Origin: Clostridia bacterium
GTDB taxonomy: Bacteria; Bacillota; Clostridia; Christensenellales; CAG-1252
Assembly: GCA_017444385.1 (NCBI GenBank)
Contig: JAFSWQ010000005.1
Coordinates: forward strand, 1-64,000
Direction of reading: 5' to 3'
Length of the DNA: 64,000 nt
Shown: positions 25,432 to 34,819 of the stretch, in pieces
How positions within the stretch are numbered: the stretch's first letter is position 1
Layout of the letters: every line of letters starts with the position of its first letter
Position numbers and translations under genes: made by a program
The notes under the pieces: generated by a model
Told to the model about the DNA's origin: nothing
What the model saw: the letters and a program-made list of their open reading frames with translations, nothing else
The model's database searches: none

Positions 25432-26439
25432 ATGTTTAGAAACGATTATTCGGTATTGGCGGATAAAAGCGTTTTATCGACGCTTATCGAGAATTATGAA
25501 GAGGAAAACGTCGGCTATGGGGTTGATCCTCACAGTGAAAACGCCGCGCGTTTGATACGCGATTTCTTCGGTTTGAAAGACGCGGCTGTATTTTTTCTCG
25601 CGGGCGGTACGGTCGCGAATATGACCGTATTATCCTATTTATTGCGTCCTTACGAGGCGGTGATATCTTGCGATACCGCCCATATAAACGTGCATGAAAC
25701 CGGCGCGGTAGAAGCGAGCGGTCATAAGATATTGACCGCGAAAAACGTAGACGGGAAACTTACCCCCGACGGTATAAAAGAGATACTATCCGTTCATCTT
25801 GACGAACACTCGGTAAAACCCTCAGTAGTCTATATATCCTTCGCGACCGAAACGGGCAGCGTTTACTCTAAAAAAGAATTACGCGATATAAGAAAGACTT
25901 GCGACGAGTACGGTTTGAAACTGTTTATCGACGGCGCGAGGCTGGCTGTCGGCTTGGTTTCTTCGGACGTAACGCCTCTTGTTTTAGGCGAAGTCGCCGA
26001 CGTTTTTTACGCGGGCGGTACGAAAAACGGCGCGATAATGGGGGAAGCGGTGGTATTCAAAGACGCTTTTCTCGCAAGGGATTTTCGCTATCATATCAAA
26101 AATAGAGGAGCGATGCTCGCAAAGGGTTTTGCGGTAGGTATTCAATTCGAGGCTTTGTTTACGAATGGTCTTTATCTTCGCCTTGCCGAAAACGCGCGCG
26201 ATACGGCTATTCGTTTAAGAGAGGGTTTATCGGCTTTGGGGTATAATTGCGAGAATTCCAACACGAATCAGCAGTTTTTCTATTTTGACTGCGACTTTGC
26301 AGATACTCTTTCCGAAAGATACGGTTGCGAAAGATGGCGTGATTTGGGCGATAGAGTTTTGTTGCGATTCGTTACGACATTCTCGACAACCGCAGCCGAC
26401 GTGGACGAATTGATAGAATTCGTACGCAAAAACGGTTGA
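25432..26439 (+). CDS. Low-specificity L-threonine aldolase
   Basis: A 335-residue pyridoxal-phosphate enzyme of fold type I, threonine aldolase/beta-eliminating lyase group. It splits L-threonine or L-allo-threonine to glycine and acetaldehyde. The PLP lysine is Lys198 in GGTKNG and the ring-nitrogen Asp is Asp167 in FIDGARL; GGTVANM (58-64) contacts the cofactor phosphate. GGAGAGG precedes the start. Length is normal. The ltaE name fits by family only. Confidence 0.87.
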   Translation: MFRNDYSVLADKSVLSTLIENYEEENVGYGVDPHSENAARLIRDFFGLKDAAVFFLAGGTVANMTVLSYLLRPYEAVISCDTAHINVHETGAVEASGHKILTAKNVDGKLTPDGIKEILSVHLDEHSVKPSVVYISFATETGSVYSKKELRDIRKTCDEYGLKLFIDGARLAVGLVSSDVTPLVLGEVADVFYAGGTKNGAIMGEAVVFKDAFLARDFRYHIKNRGAMLAKGFAVGIQFEALFTNGLYLRLAENARDTAIRLREGLSALGYNCENSNTNQQFFYFDCDFADTLSERYGCERWRDLGDRVLLRFVTTFSTTAADVDELIEFVRKNG

Positions 26440-26454
26440 TATTCATATTCCCTA

Positions 26455-26484
26455 TTGACTTTATTTACTAAAATAAGTTATTAT
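26455..26484 (+). promoter_or_regulatory. Promoter of the second GPH transporter gene
   Basis: TTGACT (26455-26460), an 18-bp spacer and TATTAT (26479-26484), with an AAGGGAGA ribosome binding site further on. Confidence 0.55.
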
Positions 26485-26517
26485 ATTAAATATTAAATAT
26501 CTACAAGGGAGAACTCT

Positions 26518-28107
26518 ATGGGCGACGCTAATAAGAACGCTAAAATACTCTCCACGAAATCCGCTATCATATACGGTATCGGAATAATGGGTGTTCAACT
26601 GTTGATAGGTTACGTCAACGGTTTTCAAACTGAATTTTATAACAAAATGTATTCGTCGTTCGACTCGAATATTTTTTATGCGGCTGCGATAATCATTTTG
26701 GCGGGTAAGCTTATCAGTTGTTTCGCCGATCCGATAATAGGAACGATAATAGACCGTAGCCATCTGAAAGGTGGCAAAATGCGTCCGTGGGTGCTGTATA
26801 GCGCGTTCCCGATAGCCGTTTTTACGACTATGATGTTCATTTACATTCCGTTTTCCAATTTGGGGCAGACGATCGGTAAAATAGTTATGTATATCTATAT
26901 AACCATTACAACCGTCTTCTGGAACGTGGCTATGACTTTCGCGGATATCCCCTCGCAGGGAATGTTATCATTGCTTACGCCCAACGAAAACGAGAGAAAC
27001 GGCGCGGCGGGTATCAGCAATACCTTGCGTTCGGTAGGCTTGGGTATCCCCTCTTTATTCGTGACCCTCGTAATGCTCGTAATGAGCGCGATAAAAGAGC
27101 GCGACGATACCGACCCCGAGTACATAAGAAAGTATTTCCTTATAACCGCCCTCGTTATATGCGTGCTTGGTACCGCGTTGTATTTGCTTATCTACTTCTG
27201 CAACCGTGAAAAAGTGCAGAGCGTAGCGAATAAAACGGTTACAATGAAAGAAATGTTTAAGGAGTTGAAACACAATAAGCTCATCTTTATCGTGTTCATA
27301 TCCTATATATTAGGTTCTACTCGTACGATAGGTCTTGCGGTTGCGTTGCAAACTGGCGGCGCTATCGTCGGAAAGGTATATATCCCCGTGCTTTCCGAAG
27401 TGTTTGCGGGCGGCGGTCTTCTCGATCCTACGTCGAACGCGGGATGGATATTGGGCGTTACTTCCGCCGTAACTTGTATGTTGAGCGTTGTCGCCGCGCC
27501 GTTTATCAATAAAAAATGGGGCGAAAAGAAGACCTTCCTCGTCTTCGCGATATACGGCTTCATCGTTTGTATGATATTCTTCATTTTCTACGTATGTCTT
27601 CCCGAAGGTCATACCTTGCGTACCGGTCTTCCCGCTTTGATAATGATATGGGTAATGAACGTATTCGCAGGGCTTTTGTTTGGACCTCACGGCTACTTAC
27701 CTATGGTAATGACCGCCGATATAATAGATTATACCGAGTGGAAGACGGGGGAAAGAAAAGAGGGTGTGGACTTTGCGATACTCTCTATGTCTTTCAAATT
27801 GAGCCACGCGTTCGGCGTTGCCTCGGGTATCTTCTTCGTAGCGATCTCGGGTTATACTCACGCGGCGTTCGTTGCGGGTGAGATAACCGTGAAAATGCAA
27901 AATATCCTCTTCTTCTCATATATGGCGTTGCAGGGAATAGGTTGCTTGTTGAGTATGATCCCCGTATTCTGGTATAAGATCGATTTCAAAGTTAAGAAGC
28001 AAATGCAGACCGCTCTTGCAGTTCGTAGAAAACTTCGCGCGGAAGGCGCGGACGAAGAGACCATCGCTCAAGCCGAAGCCGAAGCCCTCGCCGCTTTGGA
28101 ACAATGA
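26518..28107 (+). CDS. GPH-family (MelB-like) sugar:cation symporter
   Basis: A 529-residue membrane protein with about 12 hydrophobic segments. CFADPIIGTIIDRSHLKGGK (around 69-88) is the family's first-loop signature with cation-binding Asp residues, and DIIDYTEWKTGERKEG marks the typical later loop. A short hydrophilic, Ala/Glu-rich tail of about 40 residues ends the protein. The substrate is not predictable; no glycosidase is adjacent. It is a single-gene unit with its own promoter and a terminator at 28234-28264. Confidence 0.87.
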   Translation: MGDANKNAKILSTKSAIIYGIGIMGVQLLIGYVNGFQTEFYNKMYSSFDSNIFYAAAIIILAGKLISCFADPIIGTIIDRSHLKGGKMRPWVLYSAFPIAVFTTMMFIYIPFSNLGQTIGKIVMYIYITITTVFWNVAMTFADIPSQGMLSLLTPNENERNGAAGISNTLRSVGLGIPSLFVTLVMLVMSAIKERDDTDPEYIRKYFLITALVICVLGTALYLLIYFCNREKVQSVANKTVTMKEMFKELKHNKLIFIVFISYILGSTRTIGLAVALQTGGAIVGKVYIPVLSEVFAGGGLLDPTSNAGWILGVTSAVTCMLSVVAAPFINKKWGEKKTFLVFAIYGFIVCMIFFIFYVCLPEGHTLRTGLPALIMIWVMNVFAGLLFGPHGYLPMVMTADIIDYTEWKTGERKEGVDFAILSMSFKLSHAFGVASGIFFVAISGYTHAAFVAGEITVKMQNILFFSYMALQGIGCLLSMIPVFWYKIDFKVKKQMQTALAVRRKLRAEGADEETIAQAEAEALAALEQ

Positions 28108-28233
28108 GCGAAAAACTCAAAGTATTACGATTTGTAGTTGTTTCTATTTGTTTAGATAAAAGTATATATTATAAGAAACGATAGGTAACTATCGAACGTC
28201 TTGAAATACTACACGACAAACTGTCGTATAATA

Positions 28234-28264
28234 AAAACGCTTCCCGACATGAGAAGCGTTTTTT
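28234..28264. terminator. Bidirectional terminator between convergent genes
   Basis: AAAACGCTTC (28234-28243) pairs with GAAGCGTTTT (28253-28262) around a 9-nt loop. A second small hairpin (CGACA/TGTCG) lies at about 28214-28226. Confidence 0.8.
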
Positions 28265-28284
28265 ATGTTATTCGTTAATTAAGC

Positions 28285-29205
28285 CTATTTTGCGAAATCC
28301 AATACGTCGGCGACTACGTTGTCGAACGTGTCGCTTTCGTTAAGTATTTCGTGACGAGCGTTGGGATAAAGTTTGATATCAACGTTTATTCCGCGACCTT
28401 TGAACTTATCGTAAACCTCTTGAACGCCCTTGCCGTAATTGCCTACGGGGTCGTCCGCGCCCGCTATGAGTAAAATGGGGAGAGTGTCGGGCGTAGCCGC
28501 GAAGCACTCTTTTGAATTCGCAAACTTCAACGCGCCGAACAAACCTTTATAACCGTTAAGGGTGAAGAGATAGCCGCAATCTTCGTCCGCTATGTAAGCG
28601 TCAACGATATCGTTGTCTTTCGTCAACCAATCGAAATTGGTGCGTCCCTCGAACTTTTTGTTGTAGGAGCCGAAAGCGATGCCGTCTATCATTTTACTGA
28701 GGTGCTTTTCGCCTTTGAAAGCGGCGATGCAATTACATAGACCGATACCTATCCCTGCGCCGGGATTTGCGCCCGCGGTGCCGCAAGCAATCAATTTGTC
28801 TATCTTTTTGTTGTATTCGGGAGTCCCCGCAAAACATCTTACGACGAACGATCCCATACTGTGCCCGAATAAAACGTAGGGAAGAGAGGGATATTCCTTT
28901 TTTGCGATATCGTTCAAAGCCGCCACGTCGGAAACGAGCGTCTTATAGCCGCCTTCGCCGAAATAGCCTTTGACGCATTTATCGGAAACGCTCTTACCGT
29001 GTCCTAAATGATCGTGGGTGAAAACCACGAAACCGTTTGCGGTCAAAACGTCGATGAATTTTTCGTAGCGTTCGAAGTGTTCCGCCATACCGTGGACGAT
29101 TTGGAAAATGCCTTTTGGGGCGTCGGCGGGAACGTATTTAGCCGCGTGTATATCGGCAAGACCCGATACCGAGGGAAAACTAAACTCTGTTTTGGTATAA
29201 TTCAT
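28285..29205 (-). CDS. Alpha/beta hydrolase, monoacylglycerol-lipase-like
   Basis: A 306-residue cytoplasmic hydrolase of the serine aminopeptidase S33/monoacylglycerol lipase group. VHGMAEH near 37-43 is the oxyanion region, GHSMGS at 114-119 holds nucleophile Ser116, the Asp is in GADDPVG and the His in NARHEI. GGAGG precedes the ATG. It is a single leftward gene. A paralogue at 57448-58392 keeps the fold but has lost the serine. The substrate is probably a lipid ester or lysophospholipid, by family. Confidence 0.86.
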   Translation of the reverse strand: MNYTKTEFSFPSVSGLADIHAAKYVPADAPKGIFQIVHGMAEHFERYEKFIDVLTANGFVVFTHDHLGHGKSVSDKCVKGYFGEGGYKTLVSDVAALNDIAKKEYPSLPYVLFGHSMGSFVVRCFAGTPEYNKKIDKLIACGTAGANPGAGIGIGLCNCIAAFKGEKHLSKMIDGIAFGSYNKKFEGRTNFDWLTKDNDIVDAYIADEDCGYLFTLNGYKGLFGALKFANSKECFAATPDTLPILLIAGADDPVGNYGKGVQEVYDKFKGRGINVDIKLYPNARHEILNESDTFDNVVADVLDFAK

Positions 29206-29344
29206 ATACGACCTCCATATTTATCGCTATATTATAAATTTAACATATTTCAATTATTTTTACAATACCGAAAATTAAAAAATATCAAAATAATCTCGTT
29301 TATAGCAGCGATTGAATAATAACCATTCATTCATATTATATCGT

Positions 29345-29373
29345 TTGACGAATTAGGCGGGTTTTGATATAAT
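29345..29373 (+). promoter_or_regulatory. Promoter of the sufC-sufB run
   Basis: TTGACG (29345-29350), a 17-bp spacer and consensus TATAAT (29368-29373). Confidence 0.65.
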
Positions 29374-29416
29374 TAGTAAGGTTATTCCAAATAACGAAAA
29401 GGATAGAATTGCACGT

Positions 29417-30139
29417 ATGTTAAGTATTAAAGATTTGTGCGTTTCCGCGGGTTCAAAAAGCGGTGTCGTCGAAATATTAAGGGGCGTCGATCTTGACGTT
29501 TCCGATAACGAGTTTATAGTCGTGACCGGTCCTAACGGGGGCGGTAAAACCACCCTTGCGAAAGCGATAATGGGTATTATGCCCGCCGAAAAAGGCAGTA
29601 TCGTTTACAACGGAACTGATATAACGAATATGAGTATAACCGACCGTGCGCGTCTCGGCGTGAGCTTTGGTTTCCAACAGCCGCCTCGTTTTAAAGGGCT
29701 TACCGTCAACGATCTTATCACTTTGTCGGCAGGCAGAAAACTACCCCATAACGAGACCTGTTCGCTTTTGAATACCGTAGGTCTTTGCGCCAAGGATTAC
29801 CTCGGCAGAGAGGTAGGCTCGGATCTTAGCGGCGGCGAGATAAAGAGAATAGAAATAGCGACCGTCCTCGCCCGCAATTCCTCTTTAATGATTTTCGACG
29901 AACCCGAAGCGGGTATAGATATATGGAGTTTTACCAAGTTGACCGAGACTTTCGGCGCGATAAGAGGTAAATCGACTATTATCATAATTTCCCACCAAGA
30001 GCGTATTATAAATATGGCGGATAGAGTAGTGCTTATCAAAAACGGCGTTATAGACGGCGTGGGCACTCCTCAAGAGTTGATGCCTAAAATTATAGGGACC
30101 ACCGTTTACACTTGCAACGTTTTATCGAAGAAGAATTGA
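29417..30139 (+). CDS. sufC: SufC-type ATPase of iron-sulphur cluster assembly
   Basis: A 240-residue ABC ATPase. Walker A is GPNGGGKT (38-45), the signature LSGGE is at 137-141, and Walker B plus Glu is LMIFDEPEAGID (157-168). The 'DEPEAGID' stretch resembles the SufC 'DEIDSGLDIDAL' region more than transporter ATPases, and the next gene is a SufB/SufD-like protein. Together they would form the SufBC scaffold that builds Fe-S clusters in the cytoplasm. No sufS, sufU or second sufB/D gene is adjacent, so this matches the two-gene minimal (SMS-like) type known from anaerobes and archaea. Confidence 0.82.
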   Translation: MLSIKDLCVSAGSKSGVVEILRGVDLDVSDNEFIVVTGPNGGGKTTLAKAIMGIMPAEKGSIVYNGTDITNMSITDRARLGVSFGFQQPPRFKGLTVNDLITLSAGRKLPHNETCSLLNTVGLCAKDYLGREVGSDLSGGEIKRIEIATVLARNSSLMIFDEPEAGIDIWSFTKLTETFGAIRGKSTIIIISHQERIINMADRVVLIKNGVIDGVGTPQELMPKIIGTTVYTCNVLSKKN

Positions 30140-30141
30140 GT

Positions 30142-31056
30142 ATGGAAAAGATAGATTTTGAATTATTAGAACAAATAGCCGATCTACACAAGATACCCGA
30201 GGGCGCGTATAATATCCGTAAAAACGGCGCGAGCGAGGGAAGAAACAGCACCGAAAGTATTTCCATTACGACCTCGGAAAAAGGCGGCTTGAAAATCGAG
30301 ATCAAAGACGGCACTAAAAACCAAAGCGTTCATATCCCCGTTATCATCTCAAAAAGCGGACTTAAAGAGATGGTGTACAATGATTTTTACGTCGGCGAAG
30401 ATTGCGACGTGCTTATAGTTGCTGGTTGCGGCATTTCCAACTGCGGCAAAGAGGACAGCCGACATGACGGCGTGCATACATTCTATATAGGCAAGAATTC
30501 CAAAGTCAAATACGTAGAGAAGCATTACGGAACAGGCGACGGCGAAGGCGGCAGAGTCATGAACCCCAAAACCGTGGTTTATTTGGAAGAAGGCGCGAAA
30601 ATAGAAATGGATACCACGCAAATAAGAGGTATCGACGATACTATAAGAGAGACCGTGATACACCAAAAGAAAGACAGTGAAAGCCTTATTACCGAAAGAT
30701 TATTGACTCACGACAAGCAAAGAGCGGAGTCCAAAATGAACGTGTATCTCGAAGGCAATAATTCAAGAGCGAGAATAATTTCCCGTTCGGTCGCAAAAGG
30801 CGGTTCCCGTCAGGTGTTCTATCCCTGTATGACCGGTAAAAGCAGTTGTTTCGGGCACGTTCAATGCGATTCTATAATAATGGACGAAGCGGTGATTTCT
30901 TCCATTCCCGCCATTAGCGCCGAGAACGTCAATGCGCAACTCGTTCACGAAGCGGCTATCGGTAAGATAGCGGGCGAACAAATATTGAAGCTTCAAACCT
31001 TCGGGCTCACCGCCGAGGAAGCCGAAGAGCAAATACTGAAAGGATTTTTGAAGTAA
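30142..31056 (+). CDS. SufB/SufD-like scaffold protein
   Basis: A 304-residue protein with the right-handed beta-helix pattern of SufB/SufD and the C-terminal family stretch VHEAAIGKIAGEQILKLQTF. It is shorter than SufB (about 460 residues), as in the minimal two-gene systems where one such protein serves as both B and D. Cys and His in the core (GCGISNCGK, KHYGTGDGEGG) may hold the nascent cluster. The ATG at 30142, two bases after the sufC stop, is preferred to an in-frame TTG at 30112 inside sufC. Its stop overlaps the next start by one base. Confidence 0.83.
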   Translation: MEKIDFELLEQIADLHKIPEGAYNIRKNGASEGRNSTESISITTSEKGGLKIEIKDGTKNQSVHIPVIISKSGLKEMVYNDFYVGEDCDVLIVAGCGISNCGKEDSRHDGVHTFYIGKNSKVKYVEKHYGTGDGEGGRVMNPKTVVYLEEGAKIEMDTTQIRGIDDTIRETVIHQKKDSESLITERLLTHDKQRAESKMNVYLEGNNSRARIISRSVAKGGSRQVFYPCMTGKSSCFGHVQCDSIIMDEAVISSIPAISAENVNAQLVHEAAIGKIAGEQILKLQTFGLTAEEAEEQILKGFLK

Positions 31057-31919
31057 TGTACGAAGATCAAAATGAACGGATATTCGAACTTTTGGCTGGG
31101 TTTTTAACCTTTAAAGCCGATAGTGTTACCGCGGAAGAGGTAAAGTCTCTAACCGAGGATTTCGGCGTTGACGAAAGAACGGCGGTCGCTTTGATAGCCG
31201 CGGCGGAGATGGGGCTCGACGTTGCGGACGACGAAAAAGACGCCGCGTTATTCAAGTCCTATTTCCCGAAAATGTTGAAAAAACTGACCGTCGACGATTA
31301 CAAAAACGACGAATACTTAAAGAGGATACCGTTCACACCTTGTAAGAATAAGGATTGGGAAATAAATCTTGGAAAATTCAAACCCTACGAACTTTTCGTG
31401 AGAGATGAACCAGTTTTTTACGACGACGGAAGAGTGATCCCTCAAATAGGCTATTTTGCCGAGGAGTACGCTTTCCCTCAAATATTACAAGGCGGTAGGG
31501 AATGGATGATGATAAATCCCGACGAAGTTGACACTCAAAAGCCCTATATAGAAAGGGCTCACGGCAAAGTGCTTACGTTCGGTTTGGGACTCGGTTATTT
31601 CGCTTTTCAATGCCTTCTTAAAGACGCCGTTACGTCGGTTACCGTAGTAGAGTTGGACGAGAACGTGATAAACTTATTCGATCGTTATATTCGTCCTTAT
31701 TTTCCCGATAACAAGCCGTTTAGAGTGATACGCGCGGACGCGTTCGAGTATGCGGAAAAGGAACTCGGAAAGGAAAAATACGACTATATCTTCACGGATA
31801 TTTGGCACGATCCCGCCGACGGAAAGGATCTGTATCTTAGAATGAAAGAATGTGAAAAGTATTCGCCCTCGTCCGAGTTTACCTATTGGATAGAGAAGAC
31901 CATAAAACTGTATATTTAA
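31056..31919 (+). CDS. SAM-dependent methyltransferase or spermidine-synthase-like protein
   Basis: A 287-residue protein whose start shares the A of the previous stop (TAATG), so translation is coupled to the SufB-like gene. The N-terminal 100 residues are helical and not recognised. From about 165 it has a Rossmann methyltransferase core: KVLTFGLGLGYFAF (motif I), VTVVELDENVINLF (motif II) and DYIFTDIWHD (motif IV-like). This order resembles spermidine synthase-like folds. The substrate is unknown. The coupling may reflect a radical or Fe-S related role, or just operon economy. Confidence 0.65.
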   Translation: MYEDQNERIFELLAGFLTFKADSVTAEEVKSLTEDFGVDERTAVALIAAAEMGLDVADDEKDAALFKSYFPKMLKKLTVDDYKNDEYLKRIPFTPCKNKDWEINLGKFKPYELFVRDEPVFYDDGRVIPQIGYFAEEYAFPQILQGGREWMMINPDEVDTQKPYIERAHGKVLTFGLGLGYFAFQCLLKDAVTSVTVVELDENVINLFDRYIRPYFPDNKPFRVIRADAFEYAEKELGKEKYDYIFTDIWHDPADGKDLYLRMKECEKYSPSSEFTYWIEKTIKLYI

Positions 31920-31999
31920 TATTAGAGATCATATTTTGAAAGATAGCCTTGAAAGTGATAAACGGTCAAGGATTTTTTGCATTTTTTAATAATATCATA

Positions 32000-32029
32000 T
32001 TGACTTGAATATTATAGAAAATATATAAT
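32000..32029 (+). promoter_or_regulatory. Promoter of the oxidoreductase pair
   Basis: TTGACT (32000-32005), an 18-bp spacer and TATAAT (32024-32029). Paired direct repeats follow in the leader. Confidence 0.55.
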
Positions 32030-32036
32030 TAAAATA

Positions 32037-32080
32037 TACGCGCGGATAATTACGTATCTAACTTTTTTACGCGCGATAAT
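32037..32080. repeat. Direct repeats in the leader, possible operator
   Basis: TACGCGCGGATAAT (32037-32050) and TACGCGCGATAAT (32068-32080) repeat with a centre spacing of about 31 bp, near three helical turns. They lie just after the -10 element and before the AAGGAG of the oxidoreductase gene, where a bound repressor would block transcription. Confidence 0.4.
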
Positions 32081-32094
32081 AAGGAGCGGACAAT

Positions 32095-33609
32095 ATGGAA
32101 AACGAATACGACGTAATAGTAGTCGGCGCGGGCAACGGCGGGTTGGTAACCGCTGCGACGACGGCGAAAGCGGGGTTGAAAACCTTGGTTTTGGAGAAAC
32201 ATAATTTGCCCGGCGGTTGCGCTACGAGTTTTATAAGAGGACGGTTTGAGTTCGAGCCATCTTTGCATGAATTGTCGAATTTGGGCACCGAAGAAAAGCC
32301 CATGGAAATATATAATATCTTATCGGGGTTAGGCGTTAAGATCGATTGGCAATACGAGTCCAACGTTTTTAGAGCCATTTTACGCGGTGAAAACGGTTAC
32401 GACGTTACCATTCCCAGCGATAAGAAAGGTTTTATCGACGCGATAGATAAGGCGGCTCAAGGCTCGAGAGAGAGCTTAGAGAATATGTTCGCGCTCATCG
32501 ACGTTTTGAAGGACGCGATGGCGTATATTGACGCTAACGGCGGTAAAATAAATCCCGTCGCCTTGTATCTTAAATTTCCCGATTTCGTTCGTTGCGCCGG
32601 GCACTCGGTAGACGACGTACTGACGGCGTTGAAAATGCCCGAAAAAGCTAAACAAATAATCGGTACTTATTGGAGTTATTTAGGCGTACCCACCGACGAA
32701 TTGAACGCAATGCACTTCTTGCTTATGCTCGACGGCTATATAAGCGCTCGCCCCGCTATGCCGTTAAAGAGAGCGCATCAAATATCAGTTTCTTTGGCTC
32801 AAATAATAATGGATAACGGCGGCGTGATAAAGTATAATACCCCCGTTACCGAATTCCTTTACGACGCCGGCGGCGCGTGCTACGGAGTTATCGCGGACGG
32901 AAAAGAATATCGCGCAAAGAAAATCGTTGCGAATATTATTCCCAACGCGGTTTTCGGTATGTCCAAAGGCAACGTACCAAAGTACGAAACCAAGTTATGT
33001 AACGCGAGGACTTTCGGTATATCCATTCTCACGGTGTATATAGGTCTCGATTGTACCGCCGAAGAATTGGGCATAAAAGACTATACGATATTCGTTTATA
33101 ATACGCCGGATACGAGAGCGCAAAACGAAAACCGTAAAGATCTCAGTTTGTATATCGTGAACTGTCTTAACACAGTTATTCCCGATTGTACGCCCGAGGG
33201 TACTTCGACGTTGTTCTTTGCAATTCCCGTTTACGGCGACGATATTCCCGACGACCTCGAACCTCAAGATTACAAGAAGTATAAAAACGAAATCGCGAAA
33301 AAGTATATAGAAGATTTCGAGAGGGTTTTGGGCGTTTCAATATTACCTCATATCGAAGAAATATCCATCGCGACCCCCGTAACGTTCGCAAGATATTTAG
33401 GCACGCCCGGCGGCACAATCTACGGTTATTATTGCGCCGATTGGGATAGCGTTATCATGCGTACGATGAATAGCGAAAAGGATCATACTATCGAGAATCT
33501 TTACTTCGTCGGCGGCCACGCCGAACGCGGCGACGGTTTTTCAAGCGCCTATCTTTCGGGCGACGAAGTAGGCAGGAAAATAATCAAATTATTGGGGGAG
33601 GAAGAATAA
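32095..33609 (+). CDS. FAD-dependent oxidoreductase, phytoene-desaturase/CrtISO-like
   Basis: A 504-residue flavoprotein. The N-terminal dinucleotide fold VIVVGAGNGGLVTAA (8-22) and the following LEKHNLPGGCATSF are the signature of the CrtI/carotenoid isomerase and related amine-oxidase-like group; a C-terminal NLYFVGGHAERGDGFSSAYLSG closes the FAD site. No other carotenoid gene is present, so the substrate is probably not a carotenoid. The next gene, starting two bases after the stop, is an electron-transfer reductase that most likely serves this enzyme. AAGGAG precedes the ATG. Confidence 0.78.
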   Translation: MENEYDVIVVGAGNGGLVTAATTAKAGLKTLVLEKHNLPGGCATSFIRGRFEFEPSLHELSNLGTEEKPMEIYNILSGLGVKIDWQYESNVFRAILRGENGYDVTIPSDKKGFIDAIDKAAQGSRESLENMFALIDVLKDAMAYIDANGGKINPVALYLKFPDFVRCAGHSVDDVLTALKMPEKAKQIIGTYWSYLGVPTDELNAMHFLLMLDGYISARPAMPLKRAHQISVSLAQIIMDNGGVIKYNTPVTEFLYDAGGACYGVIADGKEYRAKKIVANIIPNAVFGMSKGNVPKYETKLCNARTFGISILTVYIGLDCTAEELGIKDYTIFVYNTPDTRAQNENRKDLSLYIVNCLNTVIPDCTPEGTSTLFFAIPVYGDDIPDDLEPQDYKKYKNEIAKKYIEDFERVLGVSILPHIEEISIATPVTFARYLGTPGGTIYGYYCADWDSVIMRTMNSEKDHTIENLYFVGGHAERGDGFSSAYLSGDEVGRKIIKLLGEEE

Positions 33610-33610
33610 T

Positions 33611-34819
33611 ATGTCAAAGAGCAAGATCAAATCGCTTAACCCGATGAAAATAGTATCCGTAATAGCGAATAGAACGTCTAAAATCAAGAATTCTTCCGAA
33701 GAACCCATACCCGCGTTATCTTCGTACAAAGCAAATCAACTCGCCGCGGCTCTTCACCCCGAAAGACAATACCTTAAAGTCGCAAAGGTTACCCCTCGCG
33801 GCGAAGACGTAAAGACTTTTACGCTTATCGCGAACAACGTGAAAGGAACGTCTTCCCTCGCCTATTTCAGCGCAGGGCAATACTTATCCGTTTATTTGAA
33901 CGTGGACGGTATGCCTTTGACTCGGCCATATTCGCTTTCCTCTTCGCCAAAAAAATCGTTGGAAGGGAAGTACGAATTGACGATAAAGAAGGTAGGCGGC
34001 GGTTTGGCTTCTCAATATATCCTCGATAATTGGGAAGTGGGTACCGAGGTGGAAGTCAGCGCACCGTTAGGCGTATTTACTTACGAGCCTTTAAGGGACG
34101 CCAAGACCGTTGTAGGTATCGCGGGAGGAAGCGGTATCACTCCCTTTTTATCCCTTGCCAACGCTATAGCGGACGGCGACGAAGATTGCAACCTCGTTTT
34201 ATTGTACGGTAGTCGTACCGTAAAAGATATCCTCTTCAAAGAAGAATTCGACGAATTGGCTTTGAGAACGGATAAATTCAAGGTAGTTCACGTTTTATCC
34301 AACGAAGAAGCCGAGGGCTACGAGCATGGCTTTATCACCGCCGAGTTAATAAAAAAATACGCGCCGAAAGGCGAGTATTCCATATTCCTTTGCGGACCTC
34401 AAGCGATGTACAACTTTGCGGATAAAGAGATAGCGACGCTTAACCTTAAAAGGAAGTTCGTCCGTCACGAAGTATTCGGCGAATACCGCGATCCCGCTAA
34501 AAACGAGGATTATCCCGAGTCCGCAGTAGGCGCAAAATTCAAGCTTACGGTAACCGTAGACGGCGAAACTTATACGTTGACCGCTAACGCGAACGATACT
34601 TTGTTGAATACTTTGGAACATAACGGCGTTGCGGCGCCCGCCGAATGCAGGAGCGGCATTTGCGGTTGGTGCAGATCTCGCCTTGTTTCGGGCAAAGTAT
34701 ATATACCCAAGTCGGTTGACGGTAGACGTATGGCGGATAAAGACTTCGGTTACGTCCACCTTTGTTCTACGTTCCCTCTTTCCGACGTAACGATAGACGT
34801 ACCGAAAGCGAAGCCTTGA
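33611..34819 (+). CDS. Ferredoxin reductase-type protein with 2Fe-2S domain
   Basis: A 402-residue protein with three modules: FAD-binding barrel (about 55-160, RPYS at 105-108), NAD(P)-binding domain (about 163-290, GGSGITPF and LCGPQAMY) and a C-terminal plant-type 2Fe-2S ferredoxin (about 310-395). The cluster Cys are Cys346, Cys351, Cys354 and Cys385. The layout matches the reductase parts of oxygenases and NqrF-like proteins. A basic 40-residue N-terminal extension might bind the partner. It would move electrons between NAD(P)H and the FAD enzyme encoded just upstream. Confidence 0.85.
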   Translation: MSKSKIKSLNPMKIVSVIANRTSKIKNSSEEPIPALSSYKANQLAAALHPERQYLKVAKVTPRGEDVKTFTLIANNVKGTSSLAYFSAGQYLSVYLNVDGMPLTRPYSLSSSPKKSLEGKYELTIKKVGGGLASQYILDNWEVGTEVEVSAPLGVFTYEPLRDAKTVVGIAGGSGITPFLSLANAIADGDEDCNLVLLYGSRTVKDILFKEEFDELALRTDKFKVVHVLSNEEAEGYEHGFITAELIKKYAPKGEYSIFLCGPQAMYNFADKEIATLNLKRKFVRHEVFGEYRDPAKNEDYPESAVGAKFKLTVTVDGETYTLTANANDTLLNTLEHNGVAAPAECRSGICGWCRSRLVSGKVYIPKSVDGRRMADKDFGYVHLCSTFPLSDVTIDVPKAKP

